From Bacteroidales bacterium UBA1725 (lineage in GTDB: Bacteria; Bacteroidota; Bacteroidia; Bacteroidales; UBA932), in NCBI GenBank assembly GCA_002315815.1, contig DCIN01000061.1:1-50496 (forward strand): a stretch of DNA of 50,496 nt. The letters are read 5' to 3'. Positions 32,999 to 41,503 of this stretch are shown here, piece by piece. The position numbers and the translations under genes are program-made. The notes under the pieces were generated by a model, which saw only the letters and a program-made list of their open reading frames with translations, was not told the origin of the DNA and ran no database searches. Position 1 is the first letter of the stretch. Each line of letters starts with the position of its first letter.

Positions 32999-35167
32999 AT
33001 GAAAAGAACTATTATATTGTTTGTCAGCGTTATGACTCTCTTTCTTGCAAGTTGCAAGAAAGAGGTCGTAAACCAGCTTGACATTGTCACCGCAAACGAA
33101 CTCTTCTCGTATGAAGGAGGGGAGGGACTGATTGCGGTCACCACTTCGAGCGACCTTGAGTCCGCCGTATCCAGCGAATCCTGGGTCACCACCGTTGTCG
33201 GCAAGAATCAGGTGGCTTTAACTGTAGCCGCAAACTCGGACAAGAACTACAGGTCGGCCACCATTACTGTCAAGAATTCCCAGGGTCTCAGTAAGACTGT
33301 TGAAATCAAGCAGAAGGGAGTCAAGTATATCTTTGACGGCAAGGATGTGTCCTTCGAGGCTGCAGCCACCCTTACAGATATTGAATACTACGCTTCCGAC
33401 AAGATGGCGCTTCTGATTCCCGACAGTGCAGCCGGATGGCTGACCGGAGTGGTTACGGCGAACAAACTCACGCTTACGGTTACAGAGAACACTTCTCTTG
33501 ATTCCAGAACTGCAAGTGTGGCTTATGCTGTGAGCAGCAAATCCGGTTCATTCAAGGTTACACAGAAAGGGGCGGCTGCTTACATCAAGGATTATTCCTT
33601 CAATGATGTCGAAGCGGTGGAGAAAGGATGTGTATGTAAATACAGTTTCAAGACCAATTCAACCCTTTCCGCCAGTTGTGACAGCAGTTGGGTGGACTTG
33701 AAGGTTGAGAATGACAGCCTTACAGTGACCGTCGCCAGAAACTTCCGCAGCTCTCCCAGAGAGGCTGCAGTGAACTGGAGTGTGGCACGTTCCGAGATTT
33801 CAGGTTCGTTCATTGTTCGTCAGGAGGCCGGTACTTTCTCGTACGTTCTTGCCGTGACAGATTCTAAGGGCAATCCGATCACCGGCATTTCAAGAAACTG
33901 GAAGGCAGGAAATGATACCATATATGTAAGCAGCAATGTGAAATGGACTTCAAGCTGCGCTGACGGATGGTTCTCCGCTTCGCCTGCTCTGAATAATGAC
34001 TCGGGTCTTGATCCCGTAGCTCAAAGAGTGATTCTCACAAGCCAGAAGAATCCTTCATCCACATCCAGGAGTTCAACCATCAGCTTTACTGGAGAGAACA
34101 TCGCAGATCCTGTTGTTCTCTCTGTGAGTCAGAACGCGAACCAACTGGTTGGTGCGGCCGTTTCCAGCCTGAATTATTCCAGTATGACTGCAACCTGCAC
34201 GCCCGCCCTGCAGAGCACCAGATATCTTACGTCCATAGTGGAAAAAAGCGAACTGCAGCAACAAGGACTGGAGACTGATGACGAAGCCTTTTTCGAATAC
34301 TTTATGACCCAGTTGAAGGCAGTGGCGGAATCCTATGGCAGTTCGTTGGAAGATTTGTTGGATCTTATTCTCGTTTCCGGTACTAATACAAACAGCTACA
34401 CGGGTTTGGACCCTGATACCGACTATGTTCTGTTCGCTGTGGCTGTAGAAGGTCTGGAGATGGGAGGCGATCTTATGAGAGTTCCTTTCACGACTCCTTC
34501 CATACCTGATCCCGATGCCTCCTACTCCGCTCTGCTGGGTACTTGGACAGCATCTGCCTCCGTTACATCGAGCGGCACTACTACTACCGAACAGATTCAG
34601 GTGACCATAACTCAGAACGTTGTAAATGAGTCCGTGCTCATCAATGGACTGTTTGACACGGATCCTGATGAAGATATACCTGTATTGGCCAATGTCGTGA
34701 ACGGTAATCTGGAGATTCCTTTCAATGAGGCCAATAATATGGGTTTGTTTAATTTCGGGACATCACTGGGTGTGTGCTATGGCTGCTGGATGGGCTTCGA
34801 CGGTAAATACGTCTATACAGGAGGTAATTTCTACTATGATATAAACGGTTCAGGTACAGTTATCACCCCGAGAGCGTTCACGAGAAGCAGCGATCAGGTT
34901 CAGATAACCAGTCATGGACTTGTAGGTGGTGTTTTTGAACGCAATACTGACGGTTCCGTGGGATCGTGGATGGGCTACACTTTCACACCCAAGTATCTGT
35001 TCACCAGCTTTACCAAGCAGAGTTCATCCACTTCAGCAGTAGTCAGGAAGCAGGCTGCCAGCAAGACGAAGGATACATTCCACATCCTTCCCGGCCTCAA
35101 AAACAGGATTGCTGCTGGCGCTTCCACTCTTGAACTTGTCCGAGCCAAGTCTGATAGTATGAAATAA
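32999..35167 (+). CDS. BACON-domain surface lipoprotein
   Basis: A 722-residue lipoprotein (lipobox FLASC, Cys19). About four BACON-like beta-sandwich repeats run from 25 to 380, each ending in a strand such as KTVEIKQKG, GSFKVTQKG, GSFIVRQEAG or VLSVSQNAN. A fibronectin-like module (about 385-500, DTDYVLFAVAVE) and a C-terminal beta domain (about 505-680, LLGTWTASASV...) follow. BACON domains are thought to bind mucin-like or other glycoprotein ligands or to act as spacers. It is the last gene of the SusC/D 2 operon, ended by a strong terminator. A ligand-capture role is inferred. Confidence 0.8.
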   Translation: MKRTIILFVSVMTLFLASCKKEVVNQLDIVTANELFSYEGGEGLIAVTTSSDLESAVSSESWVTTVVGKNQVALTVAANSDKNYRSATITVKNSQGLSKTVEIKQKGVKYIFDGKDVSFEAAATLTDIEYYASDKMALLIPDSAAGWLTGVVTANKLTLTVTENTSLDSRTASVAYAVSSKSGSFKVTQKGAAAYIKDYSFNDVEAVEKGCVCKYSFKTNSTLSASCDSSWVDLKVENDSLTVTVARNFRSSPREAAVNWSVARSEISGSFIVRQEAGTFSYVLAVTDSKGNPITGISRNWKAGNDTIYVSSNVKWTSSCADGWFSASPALNNDSGLDPVAQRVILTSQKNPSSTSRSSTISFTGENIADPVVLSVSQNANQLVGAAVSSLNYSSMTATCTPALQSTRYLTSIVEKSELQQQGLETDDEAFFEYFMTQLKAVAESYGSSLEDLLDLILVSGTNTNSYTGLDPDTDYVLFAVAVEGLEMGGDLMRVPFTTPSIPDPDASYSALLGTWTASASVTSSGTTTTEQIQVTITQNVVNESVLINGLFDTDPDEDIPVLANVVNGNLEIPFNEANNMGLFNFGTSLGVCYGCWMGFDGKYVYTGGNFYYDINGSGTVITPRAFTRSSDQVQITSHGLVGGVFERNTDGSVGSWMGYTFTPKYLFTSFTKQSSSTSAVVRKQAASKTKDTFHILPGLKNRIAAGASTLELVRAKSDSMK

Positions 35168-35204
35168 TTTTCACAATCCCGGCTCGGGAAGAATCGAATA
35201 TTTT

Positions 35205-35241
35205 GAAAGGAGGAATAACCATTGAAGTTATTCCTCCTTTC
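35205..35241 (+). terminator. Terminator of SusC/D pair 2 operon
   Basis: A perfect 15-bp stem (GAAAGGAGGAATAAC 35205-35219 with GTTATTCCTCCTTTC 35227-35241) and a 7-nt loop. The following T content is modest (CTGCTGTTAATT), so some read-through is possible. Confidence 0.7.
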
Positions 35242-35308
35242 CTGCTGTTAATTATAAGCTGTTTTAAGATTTTTAATGCATAAAATTGCATTTGTGTGTA
35301 TTATTTTT

Positions 35309-35316
35309 TACTTTAG
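35309..35316 (+). promoter_or_regulatory. Probable -7 box of SusC/D pair 3 operon
   Basis: TACTTTAG is one base off TAnnTTTG, with TTGC at 35286-35289 as a -33 element. The leader to the ATG at 35434 would be about 110 nt, long enough for post-transcriptional control, but I see no defined structure. Confidence 0.45.
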
Positions 35317-35433
35317 CCAGTTAATTAGTGAAGCGAGGAGGTAATAATTGGTGAGTATTTTTGAGGACAGATATTGCTCTGAAGAGTGAAATCTGGACAT
35401 TTTTGTTGGTAGATTCCTTTTAATTAATAACCT

Positions 35434-38400
35434 ATGTTAAATAAAGTTGTACTATCGCTTATCGCGCTTATGGGTTTGACTGTTGCAGCCTTTGCCCAGA
35501 AACAAGTGACGGGTACAGTCGTGGATCAGAACGGAGCACCGCTGCCTGGCGTCGCGGTCGTTGTGGATGGAACCTCCACCGGAACCGTCACTGATACTGA
35601 CGGCCATTTTTCATTGATGGTTTCAGAAGAAAACTCTCTCTGCTTTTCATCGATTGGTTATATTGGTCTGACCCTCAAGGTAGGTGACCGCAAAACATTG
35701 GACGTTACCCTTCAGGAAGACAATGAACTTCTTGATGAGGTTGTTGTCACTGCAATGGATATCTCACGTTCCGAAAAGTCTTTGGGATATGCTGTCACCA
35801 CAGTGAAGGGTGCGGAACTCACAGTCGCACGAACTTCCAACGTTGCCAACGCCCTTGCCGGAAAGGTAGCCGGTGTGCAGGTGCAGTCCACTTCTTCCGA
35901 CCCCGGTGCAACATCCAATATCATCATTCGCGGTTTCAGTTCCATCAACGGAAACAATCAGCCTTTGTATGTAGTTGACGGTGTTCCTATCCAGAACCGC
36001 AGCATCAATTCGCTGTCAGGAGACAAATCTTCTACCATAGCCGGTATCGCCAATGTCAATCCCGAGGATATCGAATCGATGAATATACTCAAGGGTGCTG
36101 CAGCCACCGCAATCTACGGCAGCCGTGCCGCCAACGGTGTGGTTGTTGTAACCACCAAGTCCGGAAAGAGGGGCGATAACAGAAACTTCAGCATTGAGTA
36201 CAGCGGAGGTCTCCAACTTCGCCAGATTTCAACCTTCCCTATGTTGCAGAACTCTTTCGGCCAGGGTTGGAACGGAACCCAGACTTATATTGAGAATGGT
36301 TCCTGGGGTCCTGCTCTCGACGGTTCAAGACAGGTTTACGGTCCTATCTGGAACCATCAGCAGAGGATTCACGATTATACAGCCAAGGAGGATAACATCA
36401 AAGAATTCTTCGAGCTGGGCGTATCGCACAATCACAGCATCGCTTTCAGCGGCGTGTCAAACGACAACAAGGCAACTTTCTATCTCTCCTATTCAAATAC
36501 TGACGAGGACGGAATAATGCCGGGCGATTATGACGTGTTCAAGAGAAACACAATAGCGGCAAGGGCCAGCTATGAGGCCACGAATTGGCTCAAGCTTTCT
36601 TCCTCCATCAACTTCGCCCGTTCCACCATCAAGGTTGTTGATACCGATCAGGGTACTTCCGTGATCGACGGTCTTTATGAATTTCCCAGAGATATCTCAG
36701 CTGTGGACCTCAAGGACCTCTCCAATGCCTTTAACACTCCTGAGGCTTATTTCACTCCTTATGGAATCACCAACCCCTACTGGGCTCTTGCCAACAATTA
36801 TGACAACACAAATTCTCAGCAGGTGAACGGTAAGGTTCAGATTGACGCCACTCCCATCAAGGGACTCACCCTTACCTACAGAATGGGTTTCGACTATTCC
36901 AACTATGACCATAAGGCAGGTTATCCTCAAATCAATCTCGATGACGCTCTGATTGACGATGACAAGGGCTGCGCTCCCAGCTATATGAATCAGAACGGGT
37001 ATGTAATCAGCCAATATGGCAATGCATACGAGCTCAACCACGATTTTCTCGCTTCTTATAACAGGGCTTTCGGCAAATTCGATCTCACTGTCCTTGCAGG
37101 AGCCAACATCAATGAAAGGGGTGCTTCTTCTTTGTACGGCGAGACCAGCACTCTCACTTTCGATACTGGTTTCTGGGATTTGAGCAACGGTGCCGACAAG
37201 ACCAGCATTACCGAAGGTGCTTCCAAGCGTCGCCTCGTCGGATTGTTTGCTGACGTATCTTTCTCTTGGAACAGCGAGTTGTTCCTGGAAATAACAGCGC
37301 GCAACGACTGGTCATCCACCCTTCCTATAGACAAGAACAGTTATTTCTATCCCGGAGCTACATTGAGTTGGGTCTTCTCCGACAGACTCAACTGGGATCC
37401 CCTCAGCTTCGGAAAACTCCGTGCAGCATACGGTATGACCGGTAATGATGCAGACGTTTATCAGACCAGTGTGACTTACACTCAGGCTTATGCGAACGGA
37501 ACTTATTCCGGCAGCGGCCTCAAATTCCCTCTCAACGGAATCAACTCCTTCATCGCTGCGGCTACCAAGGGCAGTTCGACCCTTCGTCCCGAAATGACTT
37601 CAGAATTCGAGGTAGGAGGTAATCTTCGGTTCTTCGACGGCCGTCTGGGCTTTGACCTTGCGTATTACAACAAGAAGACCGATGATCTTATCTTCACACT
37701 CCCTACGGACCCTGCCACCGGTTACAACTATATGGTGACAAACTTCGGTATTGTCCGCAACAAGGGTTTCGAGATTGTACTCAATACAACTCCTGTCAGC
37801 ACCAAGGATTTCAACTGGCAGTTGAACTTCAACTGGTCCAAGAACAACAATAAGGTTGAAAGGCTTCCAGACGGTCTCGACGGCGGCAAGAGCCAGATAA
37901 CCAGCTTCTCCGCAGGCAATGACGCAGTCTATGTGTTTGCGGAGGTTGCCAAACCTCTGGGCGAGTTCTATACCTACCTTCCCAAGAGAAATGACAAGGG
38001 CCAGCTTATTGTGGATGCAAACGGATATCCCATCCTCAAGACAGATGTCCAGGACACCGGCAAGAATTTCCAGAACGACTGGGTAGGCGGAGTCAATACA
38101 AGCTTCAGTTGGAAGAATTTCACTCTCAGTGCTACACTTGACGTCCACAAGGGTGGTTATATGTTCTCCCGCACCAAGAATCTTATGCAGTTTACAGGTA
38201 ACGGAATAGCGACCACTTACAATGACCGTCTTCCTTTCGTCATCCCCGATTCAGTATATGAGGACGGTAATCCCAATACCACTCCCATATATCTCTACAA
38301 CAGCAGCTATCAGGATTATTTCAACCACTACGGTGCAGGACAGGGCGGAGAGTTCTACCTCATCGACCGTTCTTTCGTCAAGCTTCGCAATGTCAGTCTG

Positions 38401-38625
38401 ACCTGGAACTTGCCCAAGAAATGGATGAAGAGCATCCACTTCTCCGGAATGTCCTTGACTGCATTCTGCAACAATCTTTTCACTTGGACTCCTTCGGACA
38501 ATTACTACATTGATCCCGAAACATCTTCCTATAACTCTGTCAGCGACCTCGGTGCTCAGTTCGGTGAACTCTATTCGAATCCTGCCTGCCGCATCTGGGG
38601 CTTCAATCTGAATATCAAATTCTAG
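35434..38625 (+). CDS. SusC-like TonB-dependent outer-membrane transporter 3
   Basis: A 1063-residue SusC/RagA-type importer: signal peptide (ending AAFAQ), regulatory-like sandwich (about 23-100, GTVVDQNGAPLPGVAVVVDG), plug (about 105-250, with PLYVVDGVPI, DIESMNILKGAAATAIYGSRAANG and VVVVTTKSGKRG) and barrel ending IWGFNLNIKF. It starts a four-gene set (SusC, SusD, DUF5011-like, lipid-binding-like) that resembles BT2264-BT2261 of B. thetaiotaomicron. As I recall, that complex was purified with short bound peptides. Peptide import is therefore a reasonable inference. Confidence 0.95.
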   Translation: MLNKVVLSLIALMGLTVAAFAQKQVTGTVVDQNGAPLPGVAVVVDGTSTGTVTDTDGHFSLMVSEENSLCFSSIGYIGLTLKVGDRKTLDVTLQEDNELLDEVVVTAMDISRSEKSLGYAVTTVKGAELTVARTSNVANALAGKVAGVQVQSTSSDPGATSNIIIRGFSSINGNNQPLYVVDGVPIQNRSINSLSGDKSSTIAGIANVNPEDIESMNILKGAAATAIYGSRAANGVVVVTTKSGKRGDNRNFSIEYSGGLQLRQISTFPMLQNSFGQGWNGTQTYIENGSWGPALDGSRQVYGPIWNHQQRIHDYTAKEDNIKEFFELGVSHNHSIAFSGVSNDNKATFYLSYSNTDEDGIMPGDYDVFKRNTIAARASYEATNWLKLSSSINFARSTIKVVDTDQGTSVIDGLYEFPRDISAVDLKDLSNAFNTPEAYFTPYGITNPYWALANNYDNTNSQQVNGKVQIDATPIKGLTLTYRMGFDYSNYDHKAGYPQINLDDALIDDDKGCAPSYMNQNGYVISQYGNAYELNHDFLASYNRAFGKFDLTVLAGANINERGASSLYGETSTLTFDTGFWDLSNGADKTSITEGASKRRLVGLFADVSFSWNSELFLEITARNDWSSTLPIDKNSYFYPGATLSWVFSDRLNWDPLSFGKLRAAYGMTGNDADVYQTSVTYTQAYANGTYSGSGLKFPLNGINSFIAAATKGSSTLRPEMTSEFEVGGNLRFFDGRLGFDLAYYNKKTDDLIFTLPTDPATGYNYMVTNFGIVRNKGFEIVLNTTPVSTKDFNWQLNFNWSKNNNKVERLPDGLDGGKSQITSFSAGNDAVYVFAEVAKPLGEFYTYLPKRNDKGQLIVDANGYPILKTDVQDTGKNFQNDWVGGVNTSFSWKNFTLSATLDVHKGGYMFSRTKNLMQFTGNGIATTYNDRLPFVIPDSVYEDGNPNTTPIYLYNSSYQDYFNHYGAGQGGEFYLIDRSFVKLRNVSLTWNLPKKWMKSIHFSGMSLTAFCNNLFTWTPSDNYYIDPETSSYNSVSDLGAQFGELYSNPACRIWGFNLNIKF

Positions 38626-38642
38626 TTCAGGAGGACTTTATT

Positions 38643-40154
38643 ATGAAGAAAATCTTATATCTCATATCAGTTGTCACAGTGGCGGTTTCCATCAGTTCCT
38701 GCTGCGGCTATCTTGACATCAACACTGACCCGAACAAACTTTCTCCCGAGAACATAACATCGAGTATGATACTTCCCGGTGTCGAGGCTGCGCTGGCCAC
38801 CAGTTACGGTGATTATTACCGCATCACCGGAGGATATTTCTCCCAGACCTACGCTCAGATGTTCGGAACTTCCAACTACATCGACTATTCTAGGTTCCAG
38901 ACGAGTTCCACCCTCAGCAGTACTCATTACACTCAGCTCTATCAGAAGGTACTGATCAACTGCAAGGACATCAAGAACAAGGCTGCAGCTTCTGAGGACT
39001 GGGGTACTTATCTTGCCGCTACAGCATATTCAGCTTTTGCATATCAGATTCTTGTGGACTGCTACGGGGAGACTCCTTATACCCAAGCTCTCGACGACAG
39101 CAATCTCAAGCCCGATTATGATGATGGTCAGGCTGTTTATGAAGGCATACTCAAGGAACTCGACGAAGCTCTCGCCAAGGCTACGGAAGGAAAGACAGTT
39201 GCTACCAACCTTCTCTATCCCAATGGCACATCCACGGACTGGATAGCATTTGCCAACAGCGTCAAACTCAAGATACTTATGCGTATGTCGAGCGTTGTTG
39301 ACAAGCAGAAGGAGCTTTCCGCCCTCATCGGAAAGAACAACTTCATAACCTCAGATGCTCAGTACGCAGGTTGCTGGCAGAATGCCCAGAATGTGGCCAG
39401 CCCTTTCTATTCCGAGGAGTTCGCCCCTTGGCATTCACAGAGCAATGTTGTCGCCAATGTGGCTCTTGTCAGAACTATGACAGAGTATGATGGTGACGGT
39501 TCCGTCAAGTATCAGGATCCCCGTCTCGCAACCTACTTTGAGAAAAATTCAAACGGAGATTTCGTCGGAGGTATTTCAGGTACAAACTTCGCTGCTAGGG
39601 CAACAGCTCCCTACAATTCTGCAGCAGGCCTCAGCCGTCCTATTGTGAAGTACGATACTCCCGTTGTTCTTATTTCTGTAGCGGAGGTCAATTTCTTCAA
39701 AGCAGAGTATTACGCAAGATACGGAACCGTGTCAGATGCAACAAACAGTTACAATGAGGCTATCCGTGCCTCGTTCGCATCTGCAGGTGTTGCCGGAGCT
39801 GACGCTAATATAGCTAAATATCCTTTCGACAAGGACAAGTATGCCGAGTGCATTGGCAAAGCCAAATGGGTTGCTCTTGCAGGAAGCAATACCTTTGAGT
39901 CCTGGTGTGAGGTACGTCGTCTCAAATATCCCGCTTTCGGCACAGTCAAGGGTAAAGATATGTGGAATGGCGCAGATGCGGTGAATGTATCAATTTATGT
40001 TCCCGGCACTCTCTACACTCCCTATCAAGTATTTGATCAGGTTGGAGAGAACAATCTTCTTCAGAGGTGGCCTTTTGCCGATGCTTCTATGAGCCGTAAC
40101 ACGAGCACTCCTGAATTCAAAGGCTATTCAGAACCTGTTTTCTGGGCTAAGTAA
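38643..40154 (+). CDS. SusD/RagB-like surface lipoprotein 3 (SusD-like_2 type)
   Basis: A 503-residue lipoprotein (lipobox SISSC, Cys20, next residue also Cys) beginning CCGYLDINTDPNKLSPENITSSMILPG, the pattern of the SusD-like_2 group. Further family segments are FAYQILVDCYGETPYTQAL and FANSVKLKILMRMS, and the C-terminal QRWPFADASMSRN. This group often serves peptide-type importers, unlike the classic starch SusD. It is 17 nt after SusC 3. A copy of the AAGTRAATCTCAAAAA motif overlaps its stop codon. Confidence 0.92.
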   Translation: MKKILYLISVVTVAVSISSCCGYLDINTDPNKLSPENITSSMILPGVEAALATSYGDYYRITGGYFSQTYAQMFGTSNYIDYSRFQTSSTLSSTHYTQLYQKVLINCKDIKNKAAASEDWGTYLAATAYSAFAYQILVDCYGETPYTQALDDSNLKPDYDDGQAVYEGILKELDEALAKATEGKTVATNLLYPNGTSTDWIAFANSVKLKILMRMSSVVDKQKELSALIGKNNFITSDAQYAGCWQNAQNVASPFYSEEFAPWHSQSNVVANVALVRTMTEYDGDGSVKYQDPRLATYFEKNSNGDFVGGISGTNFAARATAPYNSAAGLSRPIVKYDTPVVLISVAEVNFFKAEYYARYGTVSDATNSYNEAIRASFASAGVAGADANIAKYPFDKDKYAECIGKAKWVALAGSNTFESWCEVRRLKYPAFGTVKGKDMWNGADAVNVSIYVPGTLYTPYQVFDQVGENNLLQRWPFADASMSRNTSTPEFKGYSEPVFWAK

Positions 40155-40164
40155 ATCTCAAAAA
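40149..40164 (+). repeat. Copy 2 of the 16-bp intergenic motif
   Basis: AAGTAAATCTCAAAAA, one mismatch from the others, overlaps the SusD 3 stop codon and lies 30 nt before the DUF5011-like ATG. Confidence 0.5.
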
Positions 40165-40193
40165 ATAACTTGGTAATCTTGATATCGTCTTAT

Positions 40194-40889
40194 ATGAAAA
40201 ATATTCTTTATACAGCTGCCTGTCTGCTCGTGCTTCTTTGCATCGGTTCTTGCCGCAAGTTGACGACGGAAGGTGTGACCGGCATCACATATTATGCCAC
40301 GCTTACAGTGAAGGGCGACTCCAAAATTTTACATCAGAAGGGGGATGCTTATACTGATCCCGGTTGTTCCGCAGTTCTCAAAGGTGAAGATGTCACCGCA
40401 CAAATAAAGACTGAAAGCACTGTAAATATCAACAAGTCAGGCGTCTATTCGGTAAGTTATTCAGTTACTAACGTAGATGGTTTTACATCATCTGCCAGCC
40501 GCACTGTGATTGTTTATGACAAAACAGATGCTGTGGAAGGTGTCTATGCTGTCAATCCAGCCAGCTACAGCTTGAAAGATGGAGAGAAGACCGTCTATGG
40601 AGGTGATTTTGAAATTATTGTCACAAAGACTGATGACGGAAAAATCGTTTTTGATGATCTTCTGGGTGGTTATTATTGCCAGAGAGCTAATTACGGTTCC
40701 AAATATGCTATGGAAGCCACTGTGACTCTTGCTGCCGACGGTGCTATGACTCTCGAGAGCAGTCTTGTGCCCGGCTGGGAAGACAGTGCCAGTAGTCTGA
40801 CCGGCAAATATATCCGTGCAGAAAAGAAGTTTGATTACTGTGCTGTTTATGCCGAAATGGATTTTAACGTAATTTTGACAAAGAAGTAA
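40194..40889 (+). CDS. DUF5011/BT2262-like surface lipoprotein
   Basis: A 231-residue lipoprotein (lipobox CIGSC, Cys20). The N-terminal Ig-like domain (about 28-105) carries the DUF5011 pattern (GDAYTDPGCSAVLKGEDVT, INKSGVYSVSYSVTNVDG), followed by a C-terminal beta domain (about 115-231) with GGYYCQRANYGSKYAM. It resembles BT2262, an accessory lipoprotein of a SusC/D complex. The start at 40194 is chosen for the lipobox; an in-frame ATG at 40170 would add eight non-signal residues. It is separated by one base from the next gene. Confidence 0.75.
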   Translation: MKNILYTAACLLVLLCIGSCRKLTTEGVTGITYYATLTVKGDSKILHQKGDAYTDPGCSAVLKGEDVTAQIKTESTVNINKSGVYSVSYSVTNVDGFTSSASRTVIVYDKTDAVEGVYAVNPASYSLKDGEKTVYGGDFEIIVTKTDDGKIVFDDLLGGYYCQRANYGSKYAMEATVTLAADGAMTLESSLVPGWEDSASSLTGKYIRAEKKFDYCAVYAEMDFNVILTKK

Positions 40890-40890
40890 T

Positions 40891-41415
40891 ATGAAAAAGT
40901 TATCATACATTTTCGCAGCGGTTCTTGCTCTGACTTCAGTTTTCTCCTGTCAGAAAGATCCAATCGGTGGTACAGTTGCCAAGAATGTATCCGGACAGTG
41001 GTATGTTATGGCCCAAGGACTGAATTCCAAAGGAGAAATAACGGATCCTGATGTTTTCGGCAAACGTCTTCTTGTGCTCACCTACAATACGGCAGACAAT
41101 AATGATGATATTTTCGTCGACGATCTCGGTGCCCTTGCAGATTATAAATTGTCTTTCAAGGTTAAGGCAAAGGCTAATTTGAATGCCAGGACTTTCAGTG
41201 TCGACAAGGGTGACAACCTGTACAATACAGGCAATTCGACTGTTACCATCACTGATGCCAGGATTGTTCTGAACGGAGCTGTAACCCCCAGCGAGCAGAA
41301 AGCCGACTATATCGAATTCTGTGTTGTCTTAAGTGATGATCCATATTTGGGGCAGTATTGGGACAAACTTAAATTCAGTGGCTGGAGATACACCGGATTT
41401 GAAAAAGACAATTAA
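40891..41415 (+). CDS. Lipid-binding-protein-like lipoprotein (BT2261-like)
   Basis: A 174-residue lipoprotein (lipobox SVFSC, Cys20, followed by QKD). The beta-rich body with GTVAKNVSGQWYVMAQGL, DDIFVDDLG and the C-terminal GQYWDKLKFSGWRYTGFEKDN matches the lipocalin-like family annotated as putative lipid-binding protein (PF12888). Family relatives form the second accessory lipoprotein in BT2261-BT2264-type importers. The name does not mean lipid is the true ligand. It ends the operon, and a terminator follows within 60 nt. Confidence 0.7.
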   Translation: MKKLSYIFAAVLALTSVFSCQKDPIGGTVAKNVSGQWYVMAQGLNSKGEITDPDVFGKRLLVLTYNTADNNDDIFVDDLGALADYKLSFKVKAKANLNARTFSVDKGDNLYNTGNSTVTITDARIVLNGAVTPSEQKADYIEFCVVLSDDPYLGQYWDKLKFSGWRYTGFEKDN

Positions 41416-41444
41416 GGTAATCAGTTATCTTCGTTTTTATCAAG

Positions 41445-41473
41445 AGGGTGGCCTTTTCGGGTCACCCTTTTTT
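41445..41473 (+). terminator. Terminator after SusC/D pair 3 operon
   Basis: AGGGTGGCC (41445-41453) pairs with GGTCACCCT (41460-41468) over nine pairs including one G-U, with a 6-nt loop and then a T6 run. The subtilase promoter box begins 3 nt later. Confidence 0.75.
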
Positions 41474-41475
41474 CG

Positions 41476-41483
41476 TATCTTTG
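41476..41483 (+). promoter_or_regulatory. -7 box of the subtilase/PorV-like operon
   Basis: TATCTTTG matches TAnnTTTG and lies 20 nt before the ATG at 41504. It shows that the protease has its own promoter, independent of the SusC/D 3 operon. Confidence 0.6.
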
Positions 41484-41503
41484 CATACTCATTTTACAGA
41501 TTT

